From Siculibacillus sp. (GTDB taxonomy: Bacteria > Pseudomonadota > Alphaproteobacteria > Rhizobiales > Ancalomicrobiaceae), in NCBI GenBank assembly GCA_030247555.1, contig JAOTSD010000002.1, forward strand, positions 1 to 64,000: DNA of 64,000 nt, read 5' to 3'. The position numbers and the translations under genes were made by a program. Shown here in pieces: positions 18,412 to 27,389 of this stretch (position 1 is the stretch's first letter; the number at the start of each line of letters is the position of its first letter). The notes beneath the pieces are model-generated. The model made no database searches and was not told where the DNA came from. It was given only the letters and a program-made list of their open reading frames with translations.

Positions 18412-20478
18412 ATGGCGAGTGACGATCTCTTCGGCGGAGCGGCGACGGCGCGCAAGGCGCCGGTGAAAACGTCGTCCACCAAGGCCGAGACGGTCAAGGC
18501 GGCGCTGAAGCTCGCGGCGTCCGATCGGCGCTCGACGCCGGGCGAGAGCGACTACGACGCCTCCCACATCGAGGTGCTGGAAGGGCTGGAGCCGGTGCGC
18601 CGCCGCCCCGGCATGTACATCGGCGGCACCGACGAGAAGGCGCTGCACCACCTCTTCGCCGAGGTCATCGACAACTCGATGGACGAGGCGGTGGCCGGCC
18701 ACGCCTCCTTCATCGAAGTGAACCTCGATGTCGACGGGACTTTGACCATCACCGACAACGGCCGCGGCATCCCGGTCGATCCGCATCCCAAGTTCCCGAC
18801 CAAGTCCGCCCTCGAGGTCATCATGACCATGCTGCACTCGGGCGGAAAGTTCGACGGCAAAGCATATGAGACCTCGGGCGGCCTCCACGGCGTCGGCGTA
18901 TCGGTGGTCAACGCCCTCTCCGAGATGCTCGAGGTCGAGGTCGCCAAGAACCGGCGGCTCTGGCGCCAGCGCTTCTCGCGCGGGGCGCCGCAGGGTCCGC
19001 TGGAGAATCTCGGCGAGGTGATGAACCGCCGCGGCACCACCGTGCGCTTCCGGCCCGACCCGCAGATCTTCGGCGAAGGCGCCCGTTTCAGGGCGGAACG
19101 CCTGTATCGGATGGCCCGATCCAAGGCCTATCTGTTCGGCGGCGTCGAGATCCGCTGGTCCTGCGCGCCCGAGTGCATCTCCGCCTCCGACCCGGTCCCC
19201 GACAAGGCGGTGTTCCACTTCCCCGGCGGCCTCAAGGACTTTCTCGCCGAGCGCCTGAAGGGCGAACGGCTGGTGGTCGAGGATTTGTTCGCCGGCAAAA
19301 CAACGAAGACCACGGGGCATGGCGCGGTCGAATGGGCGGTCGCCTGGTTCGCCGGCGACGGCTTCGTCTCCTCCTATTGCAACACCGTTCCGACCCCGGA
19401 GGGCGGCACCCACGAGGCCGGCTTCCGCATCGCGCTCTTGCGCGGTCTCAAGGCCCATGCCGACCTCGTCGGCAACAAGAAGGCGGGCCTGCTCACCACC
19501 GACGACGTCATGACCTCGTCGGGGGCGATGCTCTCGGTGTTCATCCGCGAGCCGGAATTCGTCGGCCAGACCAAGGACAAGCTCGCCACCCAGGAGGCCA
19601 GCCGCATCGTCGAGACGGCGATCAAGGACGCCTTCGACCACTGGATCGCCGCCTCGCCCAACAACGCCGCCAAACTCCTCGACTGGACGATCGAGCGCGC
19701 CGAGGAACGCCTCAAGCGTCGGCAGGAGAAGGAGGTACTGCGCAAGACCGCGGTCAGGAAGCTGCGCCTACCGGGCAAGCTCGCCGACTGCTCGGATTCG
19801 GCGGCTCAAGGGTCGGAACTCTTCATCGTCGAGGGCGATTCGGCCGGCGGCTCGGCCAAACAGGCACGCGATCGCCGTTCGCAGGCCGTGCTTCCCCTGC
19901 GCGGCAAGATCCTCAACGTCGCCTCGGCGACGCGCGAGAAGCTCGGTCAGAACCAGCAGCTCGCCGACCTCGTCCAGGCGCTCGGCTGTGGCCTGCGTTC
20001 GGCCTATCGCGACGAGGACCTGCGCTACGACAAGATCATCGTCATGACCGACGCCGACGTCGACGGCGCCCACATCGCCTCGCTGCTCGTCACCTTCTTC
20101 TGGCGCGAGATGCCGAACCTGGTGAGGAACGGCCATCTCTATCTCGCCGTGCCGCCGCTCTACCGGCTGACCCACGGCGCCAAGACGGTCTACGCCCGCG
20201 ACGAGGCGCATCGCGAAGAGCTGATGCGGACGATGTTCAAGAACAAGAAACCGGAGATCGGCCGCTTCAAGGGCCTCGGCGAGATGATGCCGAACCAGCT
20301 CAAGGAAACGACGATGGATCCGCGCTCGCGCACCCTGCTGCGCGTCGCCATCCTCGACGACAACGAGCAGCCGACGGCGGATTCGGTCGAGCGGCTGATG
20401 GGCAACAAGCCGGAGGCCCGCTTCGCCTTCATCCAGGAGCGCGCCGCCTTCGCGGATGAGATGGAATTGGACATCTGA
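18412..20478 (+). CDS. parE: DNA topoisomerase IV subunit B
   Basis: A 688-residue ATPase subunit of topoisomerase IV, which unlinks daughter chromosomes together with ParC. The GHKL ATPase motifs are intact (EVIDNSMDEAVAG, DNGRGIPV, GGLHGVGVS). The transducer domain is followed by TOPRIM motifs EGDSAGGSA and MTDADVDGAHI and the C-terminal PEIGRFKGLGEM. An N-terminal extension of ~45 residues precedes the ATPase fold. The length and the MYIGGT loop favour ParE over GyrB. A perfect 6-bp hairpin (TCGACC-TTCC-GGTCGA) lies just after the stop. Confidence 0.93.
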   Translation: MASDDLFGGAATARKAPVKTSSTKAETVKAALKLAASDRRSTPGESDYDASHIEVLEGLEPVRRRPGMYIGGTDEKALHHLFAEVIDNSMDEAVAGHASFIEVNLDVDGTLTITDNGRGIPVDPHPKFPTKSALEVIMTMLHSGGKFDGKAYETSGGLHGVGVSVVNALSEMLEVEVAKNRRLWRQRFSRGAPQGPLENLGEVMNRRGTTVRFRPDPQIFGEGARFRAERLYRMARSKAYLFGGVEIRWSCAPECISASDPVPDKAVFHFPGGLKDFLAERLKGERLVVEDLFAGKTTKTTGHGAVEWAVAWFAGDGFVSSYCNTVPTPEGGTHEAGFRIALLRGLKAHADLVGNKKAGLLTTDDVMTSSGAMLSVFIREPEFVGQTKDKLATQEASRIVETAIKDAFDHWIAASPNNAAKLLDWTIERAEERLKRRQEKEVLRKTAVRKLRLPGKLADCSDSAAQGSELFIVEGDSAGGSAKQARDRRSQAVLPLRGKILNVASATREKLGQNQQLADLVQALGCGLRSAYRDEDLRYDKIIVMTDADVDGAHIASLLVTFFWREMPNLVRNGHLYLAVPPLYRLTHGAKTVYARDEAHREELMRTMFKNKKPEIGRFKGLGEMMPNQLKETTMDPRSRTLLRVAILDDNEQPTADSVERLMGNKPEARFAFIQERAAFADEMELDI

Positions 20479-20749
20479 GCGACTCGACCTTCCGGTCGAA
20501 GGGGATCGTTCCGATCACCCGGTCGGCCGAGCTAGCCTGCTCGAGGCGCCGTCGACGGTCGGAGTGCGGCGGCCGATCGTCGGCGAACGAGGTGAATGCA
20601 TCCGAGGCCGCCGATCGATCTCGGCCCGCTGGAAGTCGGCGATTCGAAGGAGCCGGCCGAAGGTGGCCCGCCCGAGGACGGCGGTCGGCCGAGCGAGCCG
20701 CTTCGAGGGGCCATCGATGTTGCTCCGTCGGTCGGAGACATCGATCGAT

Positions 20750-21874
20750 TCACCTACCGACCGGTCGGAACCCCGTCGTCGCCACCAGATCGCCCCGCCG
20801 GTCGAACACCGCCACCTCGAGCGCGATCGGTGCGTCGCCGAGGAGCGCCGCGGCGGTGCGCCAGCCGGCCGCGGCGATCGGCGCGCCGAGTTCGAATCCG
20901 GTCCGGCGAGCGATCTCCAGCACCTCGAGCGCGGTGTTGGCCCCCCTCACCTCCTCGACGATCTCCGGCGCGGCGCCCGCCTTCGCCGCGACCGCGGCGA
21001 GAAAATCGTGGTCGACCGAGCCACGCTTCGAATGCAGGTCGGCGAGCCCTTGCGCCAGCTTGACCATCTTGCCGATGCCGCCGGCGACCGTGACCTTCGT
21101 CACCGGTCGGGTTCTGAGATATTTCAGCATGCCGCCGACGAAGTCGCCCATGTCGATCAGTTGCACCTCGTCGAGCCGATGCAGCGCCGCCACCGCGGTC
21201 TCGGTGGTGTGGCCGGTCGAGCCGGCGACGTGGTCGAAGCCCATGGCGCGGGCGACGTCGATGCCGCGATGGATCGAGTGGATCCAGGCGGCGCAGGAGA
21301 AGGGCACGACGATGCCGGTCGTCCCGAGGATCGACAGGCCGCCGACGACGCCGAGGCGCGGGTTGAGCGTCTTCGCCGCGATCTTCTCGCCGTTCGGGAT
21401 CGAGATCTCGACCTCGACGTCGAACGTCCCGCTCACCTCCGCCGCCACCTCCCCCAGAGCCCGGCGGATCATCTCGCGCGGCACCGGGTTGATCGCCGGT
21501 TCGCCGACCGGGATCGGCAGCCCCGGCCGCGTCACCGTGCCGACTCCCGCCCCGGCGCGAAAGATGACGCCCGATCCGGGAGGGGCGCGGCGAACCGTCG
21601 CCACGATCAGCGCACCATGGGTGACGTCGGGATCGTCGCCGGCGTCCTTGACCACGCCGACACGGGCGAAATCCGCGCCGACCTCGGTGGTGGCGAGCGC
21701 GAAGGCGGGCTTCTCGCCGCCGGGAAGGGTGATGACGACCGGATCGAGGAAGTCGCGCCCGAGGAGCGCGGAGAATGCCGCCTTGGCCGCCGCCGTGGCG
21801 CAGGCACCGGTGGTCCAACCGCGCCTCAGACGAGAATCCTTCGTATCTTTGGTCAAGGAGATGTCGTCTTTCAT
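20750..21874 (-). CDS. cbiD: Cobalt-precorrin-5B C1-methyltransferase-type protein
   Basis: A 374-residue CbiD protein, the C1-methylating enzyme of the anaerobic-type pathway, also found in some aerobic producers such as Pseudomonas aeruginosa. The family signature RRGWTTGACATAAAKAA follows a short N-terminus, and GDFVGGMLKYL and the GGIGKMVKLA segment are present. The ATG at 21872-21874 has no strong ribosome site, but no better start is seen before the signature. It diverges from cobA with a 51-bp shared gap and converges on parE across 271 bp in which I see no gene. Confidence 0.88.
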   Translation of the reverse strand: MKDDISLTKDTKDSRLRRGWTTGACATAAAKAAFSALLGRDFLDPVVITLPGGEKPAFALATTEVGADFARVGVVKDAGDDPDVTHGALIVATVRRAPPGSGVIFRAGAGVGTVTRPGLPIPVGEPAINPVPREMIRRALGEVAAEVSGTFDVEVEISIPNGEKIAAKTLNPRLGVVGGLSILGTTGIVVPFSCAAWIHSIHRGIDVARAMGFDHVAGSTGHTTETAVAALHRLDEVQLIDMGDFVGGMLKYLRTRPVTKVTVAGGIGKMVKLAQGLADLHSKRGSVDHDFLAAVAAKAGAAPEIVEEVRGANTALEVLEIARRTGFELGAPIAAAGWRTAAALLGDAPIALEVAVFDRRGDLVATTGFRPVGR

Positions 21875-21925
21875 CGTGCGAGTTGGTATCTGAACCGGCA
21901 AGGACGTCAACGGAGGGACAACGCC

Positions 21926-22717
21926 ATGATCGATCTCGGACCGCTCGGCCGGCACATGCCGACCTTCGAGCCGGGCACCGTCTGGCTGGTGGGCGCCGGT
22001 CCCGGCGACCCGGGACTGCTCACCGCGCGCGCCATCCACGCGCTCGCCACCGCCGACGTGCTGGTCTACGACGCCCTCGTCTCGCCCGACATCCTCAAGC
22101 TCGTGCGCGACGGCGCCGATCTCGAATATGCCGGAAAGCGCGGCGGCAAGCCGTCGGCCAAGCAGCGCGACATCACCGACCGGTTGATCGAGCTCGCCCG
22201 GCAGGGCAAGCGGGTGCTGCGCCTCAAGGGCGGTGACCCCTTCGTCTTCGGCCGGGGCGGCGAAGAGGCGCTGGCTCTGCACGCCGCCGGCATTCCCTTC
22301 CACGTGGTCCCGGGCATCACCTCCGGCCTCGGCGGCCTCGCCGCCGCCGGCATCCCGGCCACCACCCGCGACACCAACCAGGCCATCATCCTGATGACCG
22401 GCCACTATGCGATGCAGGGACCGGAAGCGATCGACTGGGCCGCCTTCGCCCGCACCGGCGTGCCGCTGGTGCTCTACATGGCGATGAACAACCTCGCGCC
22501 GATCTCCGCCGAGCTGATGCGTGCCGGCATGCCGGCCGACACGCCCGTCGCCTTCGTCAACAAGGCGACGACGCCGGAACAGCGTGTGCTCGTCTCCACT
22601 CTCGGCGGCGCCGTCGCCGACGTCGGGAAGGCTGGGATCGAGGCCCCGGCGATCACCGTCATCGGCTCGATCGTTCCGGTGCGCGCCGCCCTCGGCTATC
22701 CCGACGCCACCGCATGA
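21926..22717 (+). CDS. cobA: Uroporphyrinogen-III C-methyltransferase
   Basis: A 263-residue SAM-dependent enzyme that methylates uroporphyrinogen III at C2 and C7 to make precorrin-2, the branch point to cobalamin and sirohaem. Motifs are VWLVGAGPGDPGLLT, YAGKRGGKP, RLKGGDPFVFGRGGEE and the GIPATTRD loop. The start has GGAGGG in front. The stop overlaps the cobB start (ATGA). It is the single-domain CobA form, not fused to CysG. Confidence 0.93.
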   Translation: MIDLGPLGRHMPTFEPGTVWLVGAGPGDPGLLTARAIHALATADVLVYDALVSPDILKLVRDGADLEYAGKRGGKPSAKQRDITDRLIELARQGKRVLRLKGGDPFVFGRGGEEALALHAAGIPFHVVPGITSGLGGLAAAGIPATTRDTNQAIILMTGHYAMQGPEAIDWAAFARTGVPLVLYMAMNNLAPISAELMRAGMPADTPVAFVNKATTPEQRVLVSTLGGAVADVGKAGIEAPAITVIGSIVPVRAALGYPDATA

Positions 22718-24033
22718 GCGCGCCTGCCCGGGGCCTTCTCGTCGCGGCGCTGCGTTCTTCGAGCGGCAAGACCACGGTGACGCTCGGCGCGATGCGGGCG
22801 CTCGCCCGCCGGGGCCACGCCGTCGCCGGCGCGAAATGTGGACCCGACTACATCGACCCGGCCTTCCACGCCGCCGCCACCGGTCGCCCGAGTTTCAATC
22901 TCGACGCATGGGCCATGCCCCCCGCCCTTCTCGCCCGCCTCGCCGAGGAGGCCGGGAGGGGCGCCGACCTGCTCCTCGTCGAGGGACTGATGGGGCTCTT
23001 CGACGGCGTCCCGGCCGCACCCGGCCGCAGCGGCTCGAGCGCCGACGTCGCCGCCGCGCTCGGGTTGCCGCTGGTCCTCGTCCTCGACGTCTCCGGCCAA
23101 TCGCAGTCGGCCGCGGCGATCGTCGCCGGCGTCCGCGCCCTCGCGCCCGAACTGCCGATCGCCGGGGTGATCCTCAATCGCGTCGGCTCCGAGCGCCACG
23201 TCCGCCTGGTCGGCGACGCCATCGCCGCCCTCGGCGTCGACGTGCTCGGCGCCATCCCGCGCACCCCCGACATCGCCGTGCCGGAGCGCCACCTCGGCCT
23301 CGTTCAGGCCTCGGAGACCGCCGGCCTCGACGCGCTCCTCGACCGCATGGCCGACCTCGTCGCCGCCCACGTCGACCTCGACCGGCTCGCCGCCGCCGCT
23401 CGGCCGCTCGTCGCGCCCCCGCCCGGCGACACCACACCGCCGCCACCGCCGGGGCAGCGCCTCGCCGTCGCCCACGACGCCGCCTTCGGCTTCCTCTACC
23501 CCCATCTCCTCGCCGGATGGCGTGCGGCCGGAGCCGAGATCGTCCCCTTCTCGCCGCTCGCCGACGAAGCCCCCGATCCGAGCTGTGACATGTGCTGGCT
23601 GCCCGGCGGCTATCCCGAGCTCCACGCCGGCCGCCTCGCCGCGGCTTCGGTCTTCCTCGACGGCCTGCGCCGCTTCGCCGCGACCCGCCCGGTCCACGGC
23701 GAGTGCGGCGGCTACATGGTCCTCGGCCATGGCCTCACCGACGCGGCCGGCGAAACCCACGCCATGGCCGGCCTCCTCGACGTCGTCACCTCCTTCGCGA
23801 AGCGGAAGATGCATCTCGGCTACCGCATCGCCACGACCCTCGCCGATGGCCCGCTCGGACCGACCGGCACCCGCCTCACCGGCCACGAGTTCCACTACGC
23901 CACCGTCGTCGATCCCGGCGTCGACTCCCCCTTCGCCATCGCCTCCGACGCCCACGGGTCGACACCCACCGCCACCGGCAGCCGCCGCGGCGGTGTCAGC
24001 GGCACCTTCTTCCACGTCATCGCCCGGGCCTGA
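22714..24033 (+). CDS. cobB: Cobyrinate / hydrogenobyrinate a,c-diamide synthase
   Basis: A 439-residue ATP-dependent amidase that converts the a and c carboxylates to amides using glutamine. The N-terminal ATPase half has the P-loop ALRSSSGKTT and the KCGPDYIDPAFH segment. The C-terminal class-I glutaminase half (~250-435) has LPGGYPELH and the nucleophile Cys in HGECGGYM, with a closing HEFHYA motif. It is translationally coupled to cobA. CobB and CbiA differ in substrate; the hybrid gene set here makes the exact substrate uncertain. Confidence 0.92.
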   Translation: MSAPARGLLVAALRSSSGKTTVTLGAMRALARRGHAVAGAKCGPDYIDPAFHAAATGRPSFNLDAWAMPPALLARLAEEAGRGADLLLVEGLMGLFDGVPAAPGRSGSSADVAAALGLPLVLVLDVSGQSQSAAAIVAGVRALAPELPIAGVILNRVGSERHVRLVGDAIAALGVDVLGAIPRTPDIAVPERHLGLVQASETAGLDALLDRMADLVAAHVDLDRLAAAARPLVAPPPGDTTPPPPPGQRLAVAHDAAFGFLYPHLLAGWRAAGAEIVPFSPLADEAPDPSCDMCWLPGGYPELHAGRLAAASVFLDGLRRFAATRPVHGECGGYMVLGHGLTDAAGETHAMAGLLDVVTSFAKRKMHLGYRIATTLADGPLGPTGTRLTGHEFHYATVVDPGVDSPFAIASDAHGSTPTATGSRRGGVSGTFFHVIARA

Positions 24034-24156
24034 GCCCGGATCCCACCGCTACGGAAGGAAACGGCCGGAAGAGCCGGATTCCGTGATTCTACCGATTGCA
24101 CCGATGCGTTCCGACCTGCGAGCAATCGGCATCCCGCACCCGATGAGGAAAGACCG

Positions 24157-24582
24157 ATGGAGCGCGACGTCCTGACGCTCACTCCCACGCATGATCCGAT
24201 GATCATCGAGGCGGCGATCGAACGGCTGGTCCGCCGCTTCTACGAGAAGGGCGACGCCGACGACCTCCTCGGCCCGATCTTTCGCGCCGTCCCGGAACTC
24301 GAGGCCCATCTCGTCGTCATCATGGATTTCTGGTCGCGCCAGTTGATCGGCACCGACCGCTACATGGGCCGTCCCTTCCCGCCGCATTGGAAACTCGAAC
24401 TCACGCCCGAACATTTCGACCGCTGGATGGCCCTGTTCACCGAGACGGCGCGTGAGGAATTGCCGGCCGAACTCGCCGCCAAGGCGGAAGAGAAGGCCGG
24501 GCACATGGCGACCGCCTTCAAGGCCGGTCTCTTCCCCCTGCGCGGCCCCGACGGCCGCCCGCTGCGCCTTCCCCGTGATTGA
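24157..24582 (+). CDS. Group III truncated haemoglobin
   Basis: A 141-residue 2/2 haemoglobin. It starts with the group III pattern (IEAAIERLVRRFYEKGDADDLLGPIF) and continues with DFWSRQLIGTDRYMGRPFPPHW and PEHFDRWMALF. The His in HFDRW is in the place of the proximal haem ligand. Group III proteins are thought to deal with NO or microaerobic oxygen; the role here is open. It stands alone 123 bp after cobB, with no obvious operon partner. Confidence 0.88.
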   Translation: MERDVLTLTPTHDPMIIEAAIERLVRRFYEKGDADDLLGPIFRAVPELEAHLVVIMDFWSRQLIGTDRYMGRPFPPHWKLELTPEHFDRWMALFTETAREELPAELAAKAEEKAGHMATAFKAGLFPLRGPDGRPLRLPRD

Positions 24583-24713
24583 GGGCTTCGCGCCTCCGCG
24601 GTGAGCAGCACCGCCCCCCGCGCCGCTCTCCCATGCGACCGATCCTTCGGCGGCGGAGGCGCTCACCGGCGACCGGTACGTCGACGACCCGGGGTGCCCG
24701 ACACGGGCGGCGG

Positions 24714-24740
24714 ATAAAAAAAGGCCGCCATGCGGCGGCC
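24714..24740 (-). terminator. Intrinsic terminator of the small RNA
   Basis: On the minus strand GGCCGCC-GCAT-GGCGGCC forms a perfect 7-bp GC stem with a 4-base loop, immediately followed by seven T (24722-24716). This is the clearest rho-independent terminator in the window. Confidence 0.85.
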
Positions 24741-24797
24741 CGAGTCCAGGGAGGAAACGCCCGAGGTGGGCATGGCGGACGCGATGACGCGCTGGCC
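24714..24797 (-). ncRNA. mmgR: mmgR / suhB-family small regulatory RNA (alpha-r8 type)
   Basis: Read leftwards, the region carries the single-stranded motif TTTCCTCCCT (24748-24757), which is the invariant core of the mmgR (suhB, alpha-r8) sRNAs of Rhizobiales. It follows a small GCCC-ACCTC-GGGC hairpin and is followed 7 bases later by a strong intrinsic terminator. In Sinorhizobium meliloti MmgR limits polyhydroxybutyrate storage by base pairing near ribosome sites, and the CCTCCC element here is an anti-Shine-Dalgarno sequence. The 3' end is well set by the terminator. The 5' end near 24797 is an estimate from the ~77-nt length of known members. A TGC/GCA palindrome just upstream resembles the PhaR/AniA site of the Sinorhizobium promoter. 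Confidence 0.7.
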
Positions 24798-24812
24798 ACA
24801 CTCCAAATTTGG

Positions 24813-24824
24813 TGCTGCGTCGCA
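24813..24824. promoter_or_regulatory. PhaR/AniA-like TGC/GCA motif upstream of the small RNA
   Basis: TGCTGCGTCGCA, followed by an AT-rich stretch and a further TGC. PHB-responsive regulators of the PhaR/AniA family bind TGC-rich half sites, and such motifs precede mmgR and phasin genes in Rhizobiales. Position (~16 bp before the estimated RNA start) fits promoter control. Confidence 0.4.
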
Positions 24825-25146
24825 ATATTTCAATGCGAATTTTTTCGTTTCCGCACGATGCGCCGGTCACCGTTGCGCCGGAACGTACTCCCGACCGGGC
24901 CGCTCGGCACCGTACCAATTCATGCGGCGTCCTCACGGCCGGTCTCTCGCCACGATGATCGGCCACTGAAATGTCGGTGAGGCCCGACTGGCCGATGCCG
25001 ATGTTCCGTAACGTCAAACCGATGTTGGTCGAACGTACGATCTTGTGGACGTCTTCTCCGATCCCTCTCAGAACGATTTGTTAACCGAGAAGAACCGAAG
25101 ATCTTCATGGGAATCCAATTTCTCCGGCCGAAGTGGAAGCCGCTCG
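24825..25146. other. Gene-free stretch before the PAS-protein gene
   Basis: I see no convincing gene here on either strand. It is AT-richer at 24825-24860. It presumably holds the promoters of the leftward small RNA and of the rightward PAS/chemoreceptor pair. The PAS gene could start earlier, at the ATG at 25045, but family similarity begins only after 25147. Confidence 0.5.
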
Positions 25147-25671
25147 ATGGGTCCGAAGATCACCCCGACGAACCGGGAAGTCACGTTTCGTCCCGACGAG
25201 ATCATCGTCTCCAAGACCGATCTCAAAGGACGAATCACCTACGCCAACCGGACGTTCTCGCAGGTCGCCGGCTACAGCCGTGACGAATTGATGGGTCAGC
25301 CTCATTCGATCATCCGGCATCCCGACATGCCGCGCGCCGTGTTCAAGCTTCTCTGGGACCAGTTGGCCGAGGAGAAGGAGGTCTTCGCCTACGTCAAGAA
25401 CATGACGAGGCACGGAGACTTCTACTGGGTCTTCGCTCACGTGACGCCATCCTACGACGCCGCTCGTCGCGTCGTCGGCTATCACTCCAATCGCCGCGTT
25501 CCCGATCGCAAGGTGATCACGGAGGTGATGGCGCCGGTCTACGCCGACCTGCTGAAGATCGAAGCCTCCCATGCCAACGCCAAGGACGGCATGAAGGCGT
25601 CCTTCGCGCGCCTCCTGGACATCGTCAAATCGAAGGCGAACAGCTATGACGAGCTCATCTTCGCTCTATGA
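25147..25671 (+). CDS. Aer-like PAS-domain sensor protein
   Basis: A 174-residue soluble protein. A PAS domain at ~15-115 closely resembles the FAD-binding sensor of the aerotaxis receptor Aer: [29 protein letters not shown] and [19 protein letters not shown] short helical tail (~135-174) follows. The ATG at 25147 leaves a compact family-like N-terminus; an in-frame ATG at 25045 would add 34 residues of no known similarity. It overlaps the following chemoreceptor gene by 26 bp, so the two proteins probably form one receptor split over two chains. Likely role: energy or redox taxis. Confidence 0.8.
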   Translation: MGPKITPTNREVTFRPDEIIVSKTDLKGRITYANRTFSQVAGYSRDELMGQPHSIIRHPDMPRAVFKLLWDQLAEEKEVFAYVKNMTRHGDFYWVFAHVTPSYDAARRVVGYHSNRRVPDRKVITEVMAPVYADLLKIEASHANAKDGMKASFARLLDIVKSKANSYDELIFAL

Positions 25672-27286
25672 AGCGATCCTGCCCGGCGCGCTGGCGCTGC
25701 TCGCCATCGCCGCCGCCGCGGCCGCCGCCGCCTTCGGCGCGCCCGGTGCCGGCCTCGCCCTGCTCGGCGTCGCCGGCGCCGCCGTCGGCATCTCCATGTG
25801 GAACGCGCGGCGCATCGCCGCCGGCATCGATCGTTCGGTCGCGGTCGCCCGGGCTCTCGCCGCCGGCGACTTCGAGACCCGCGACCTCGTCTACGACCAG
25901 TGGGGCATGATCGGACGCCTGTCGGAGGCGATCAACGACATGGCAGACCGCCTCGACGCCTTCGTGCGCGAATCGAGCGCCGCGATGAACGCCGTGCGCC
26001 ACAACCAGTACTACCGCCGTATCCTGCCGCACGGGATGAAGGGCGCGCTGTTGCAGGCGTCCGAGACCATCAACGAAGCGACGGACATGATCCAGGGCCG
26101 GATCGAGGCCTTCAACTGCTCGACCTCCGAGTTCGCCGACACGATCAACTCGATCGTCGACAGTCTCATCGACGGTTCCCGCACCATGGGCGAGGCCGCC
26201 AGCCGCATGGGTGCCGGCGCCGGCACCACCGTTGAGCGCGTCACCTCGGTGGTACGCATCTCCGATTCCGCCTCCGCCGATGTTCGCACGGTGGCCGGCT
26301 CCGCCGCCGCCCTCTCCGCTTCCGCCAAGGGCATCGGCGGCGAGGTCGATCGCTCCGCCGCCATCGCTCGCACCGCCGTCGCCCGGGCCGAGGAAACGGG
26401 ACGCATCGTCTCCGGCCTCGCCCAGGCGGCCGAGAAGATCGGCGCCGTGATCGACCTCATCGACCAGATCGCCGGCCAGACCAACCTCCTCGCCCTCAAC
26501 GCCACCATCGAGGCGGCACGCGCCGGCGAGGCCGGTCGCGGCTTCGCCGTCGTCGCCTCCGAGGTGAAGAACCTCGCCGAACAGACCGGGCGCGCCACCG
26601 GCGAGATCTCCCGCCACATCGGCGAGGTGCAGGCGGCGACCAGGGCGGCGGTCGATTCGATCCTCGGCATCGGAGGAACCATCGCCGAGATCGACGAGAT
26701 CACCGGCGCCATGCGTCATTCCGTGGAGGCCCAGATAGCCGCCACCGGCGAGATCGCCCAGAACGTCGGCAATGCCTTCGACGGCACCCGAACCGTCGCC
26801 GAGAACATCCACGGCATCTCCGAGATCGCTCGTGAGACCGCCACCCTCGCCCACGGCATCCTCGACCGGACCCGTGCCATCTCTTCGGAAGGCGAGCGGC
26901 TCGCTGCCTCCGTCCGGGAGTTCCTGGTGACCCTGCGTCGCGGCCCGCTCGACCGCCGCCACGGCCGGGCGCCGCGCGTCCCGACCGGCCACCGGATCGA
27001 GGTGCACTGTGACGGCACGACCGAGAATGCGGTCTGCGTCGACGTCTCGGTGACCGGCGCCAGGATCACCGCCGTACCGAACGCCGTGGTCGGTGACCGC
27101 CTCGAACTCGTCGGTGAGCCGGGCACGGTCTGTCCTTGCGTCGTCAAGTGGGTCGGCGAAGAGGAGTTGGGCGTCGAATTCCTCGCGGCGGAACTCTCGG
27201 ACAAGTCGATCACCCGTCTGCGCCGACTGGTCGGAGATGCCCTCGCCACCGACGGGGGCGAGGGACGTCGATCACGATCCGGATGA
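25646..27286 (+). CDS. Methyl-accepting chemotaxis protein with C-terminal PilZ domain
   Basis: A 546-residue signal transducer. Two hydrophobic segments (~8-50) are rich in Ala/Gly with no periplasmic domain between them, as in Aer. A HAMP-like region and the MCP signalling hairpin follow, with the tip [20 protein letters not shown] and [17 protein letters not shown] (~275-325). Residues ~440-540 form a PilZ-like c-di-GMP-binding domain: arginine-rich RRHGRAPR then DVSVTGARI, matching RxxxR and D-x-S-x-x-G. It overlaps the PAS gene, which would supply the missing sensor. The design suggests that redox sensing and c-di-GMP levels are combined in one receptor. Confidence 0.88.
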   Translation: MTSSSSLYEAILPGALALLAIAAAAAAAAFGAPGAGLALLGVAGAAVGISMWNARRIAAGIDRSVAVARALAAGDFETRDLVYDQWGMIGRLSEAINDMADRLDAFVRESSAAMNAVRHNQYYRRILPHGMKGALLQASETINEATDMIQGRIEAFNCSTSEFADTINSIVDSLIDGSRTMGEAASRMGAGAGTTVERVTSVVRISDSASADVRTVAGSAAALSASAKGIGGEVDRSAAIARTAVARAEETGRIVSGLAQAAEKIGAVIDLIDQIAGQTNLLALNATIEAARAGEAGRGFAVVASEVKNLAEQTGRATGEISRHIGEVQAATRAAVDSILGIGGTIAEIDEITGAMRHSVEAQIAATGEIAQNVGNAFDGTRTVAENIHGISEIARETATLAHGILDRTRAISSEGERLAASVREFLVTLRRGPLDRRHGRAPRVPTGHRIEVHCDGTTENAVCVDVSVTGARITAVPNAVVGDRLELVGEPGTVCPCVVKWVGEEELGVEFLAAELSDKSITRLRRLVGDALATDGGEGRRSRSG

Positions 27287-27336
27287 TTACCGATCCTTGA
27301 GGTGACGTGAGGCTCTTCCTCGTGTTTGATGCGTGG

Positions 27337-27363
27337 CGCGGCCGGAGGATCGATCCGGCCGCG
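27337..27363 (+). terminator. Hairpin between the chemoreceptor and the efflux operon
   Basis: CGCGGCCGG and CCGGCCGCG make a perfect 9-bp stem with a 9-base loop, 50 bp after the chemoreceptor stop. It is followed by TCGCGTTT, only weakly T-rich. It ends 26 bp before the next gene's start. Confidence 0.4.
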
Positions 27364-27389
27364 TCGCGTTTCACCCACCGAGGGGCTCC

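Noticed and set aside
20484-20499. Terminator after parE (TCGACC-TTCC-GGTCGA)
   Set aside because: The stem is only 6 bp and no T-run follows; kept only as a remark.
20479-21925. Cobalamin riboswitch upstream of cbiD or cobA
   Set aside because: The 51-bp divergent gap is far too short and no B12-box-like core was seen there or before cobL.
24730-24969. 79-residue + strand frame in the small-RNA region
   Set aside because: No ribosome site or family likeness, low-quality composition, and it covers the terminator and promoter of the small RNA.
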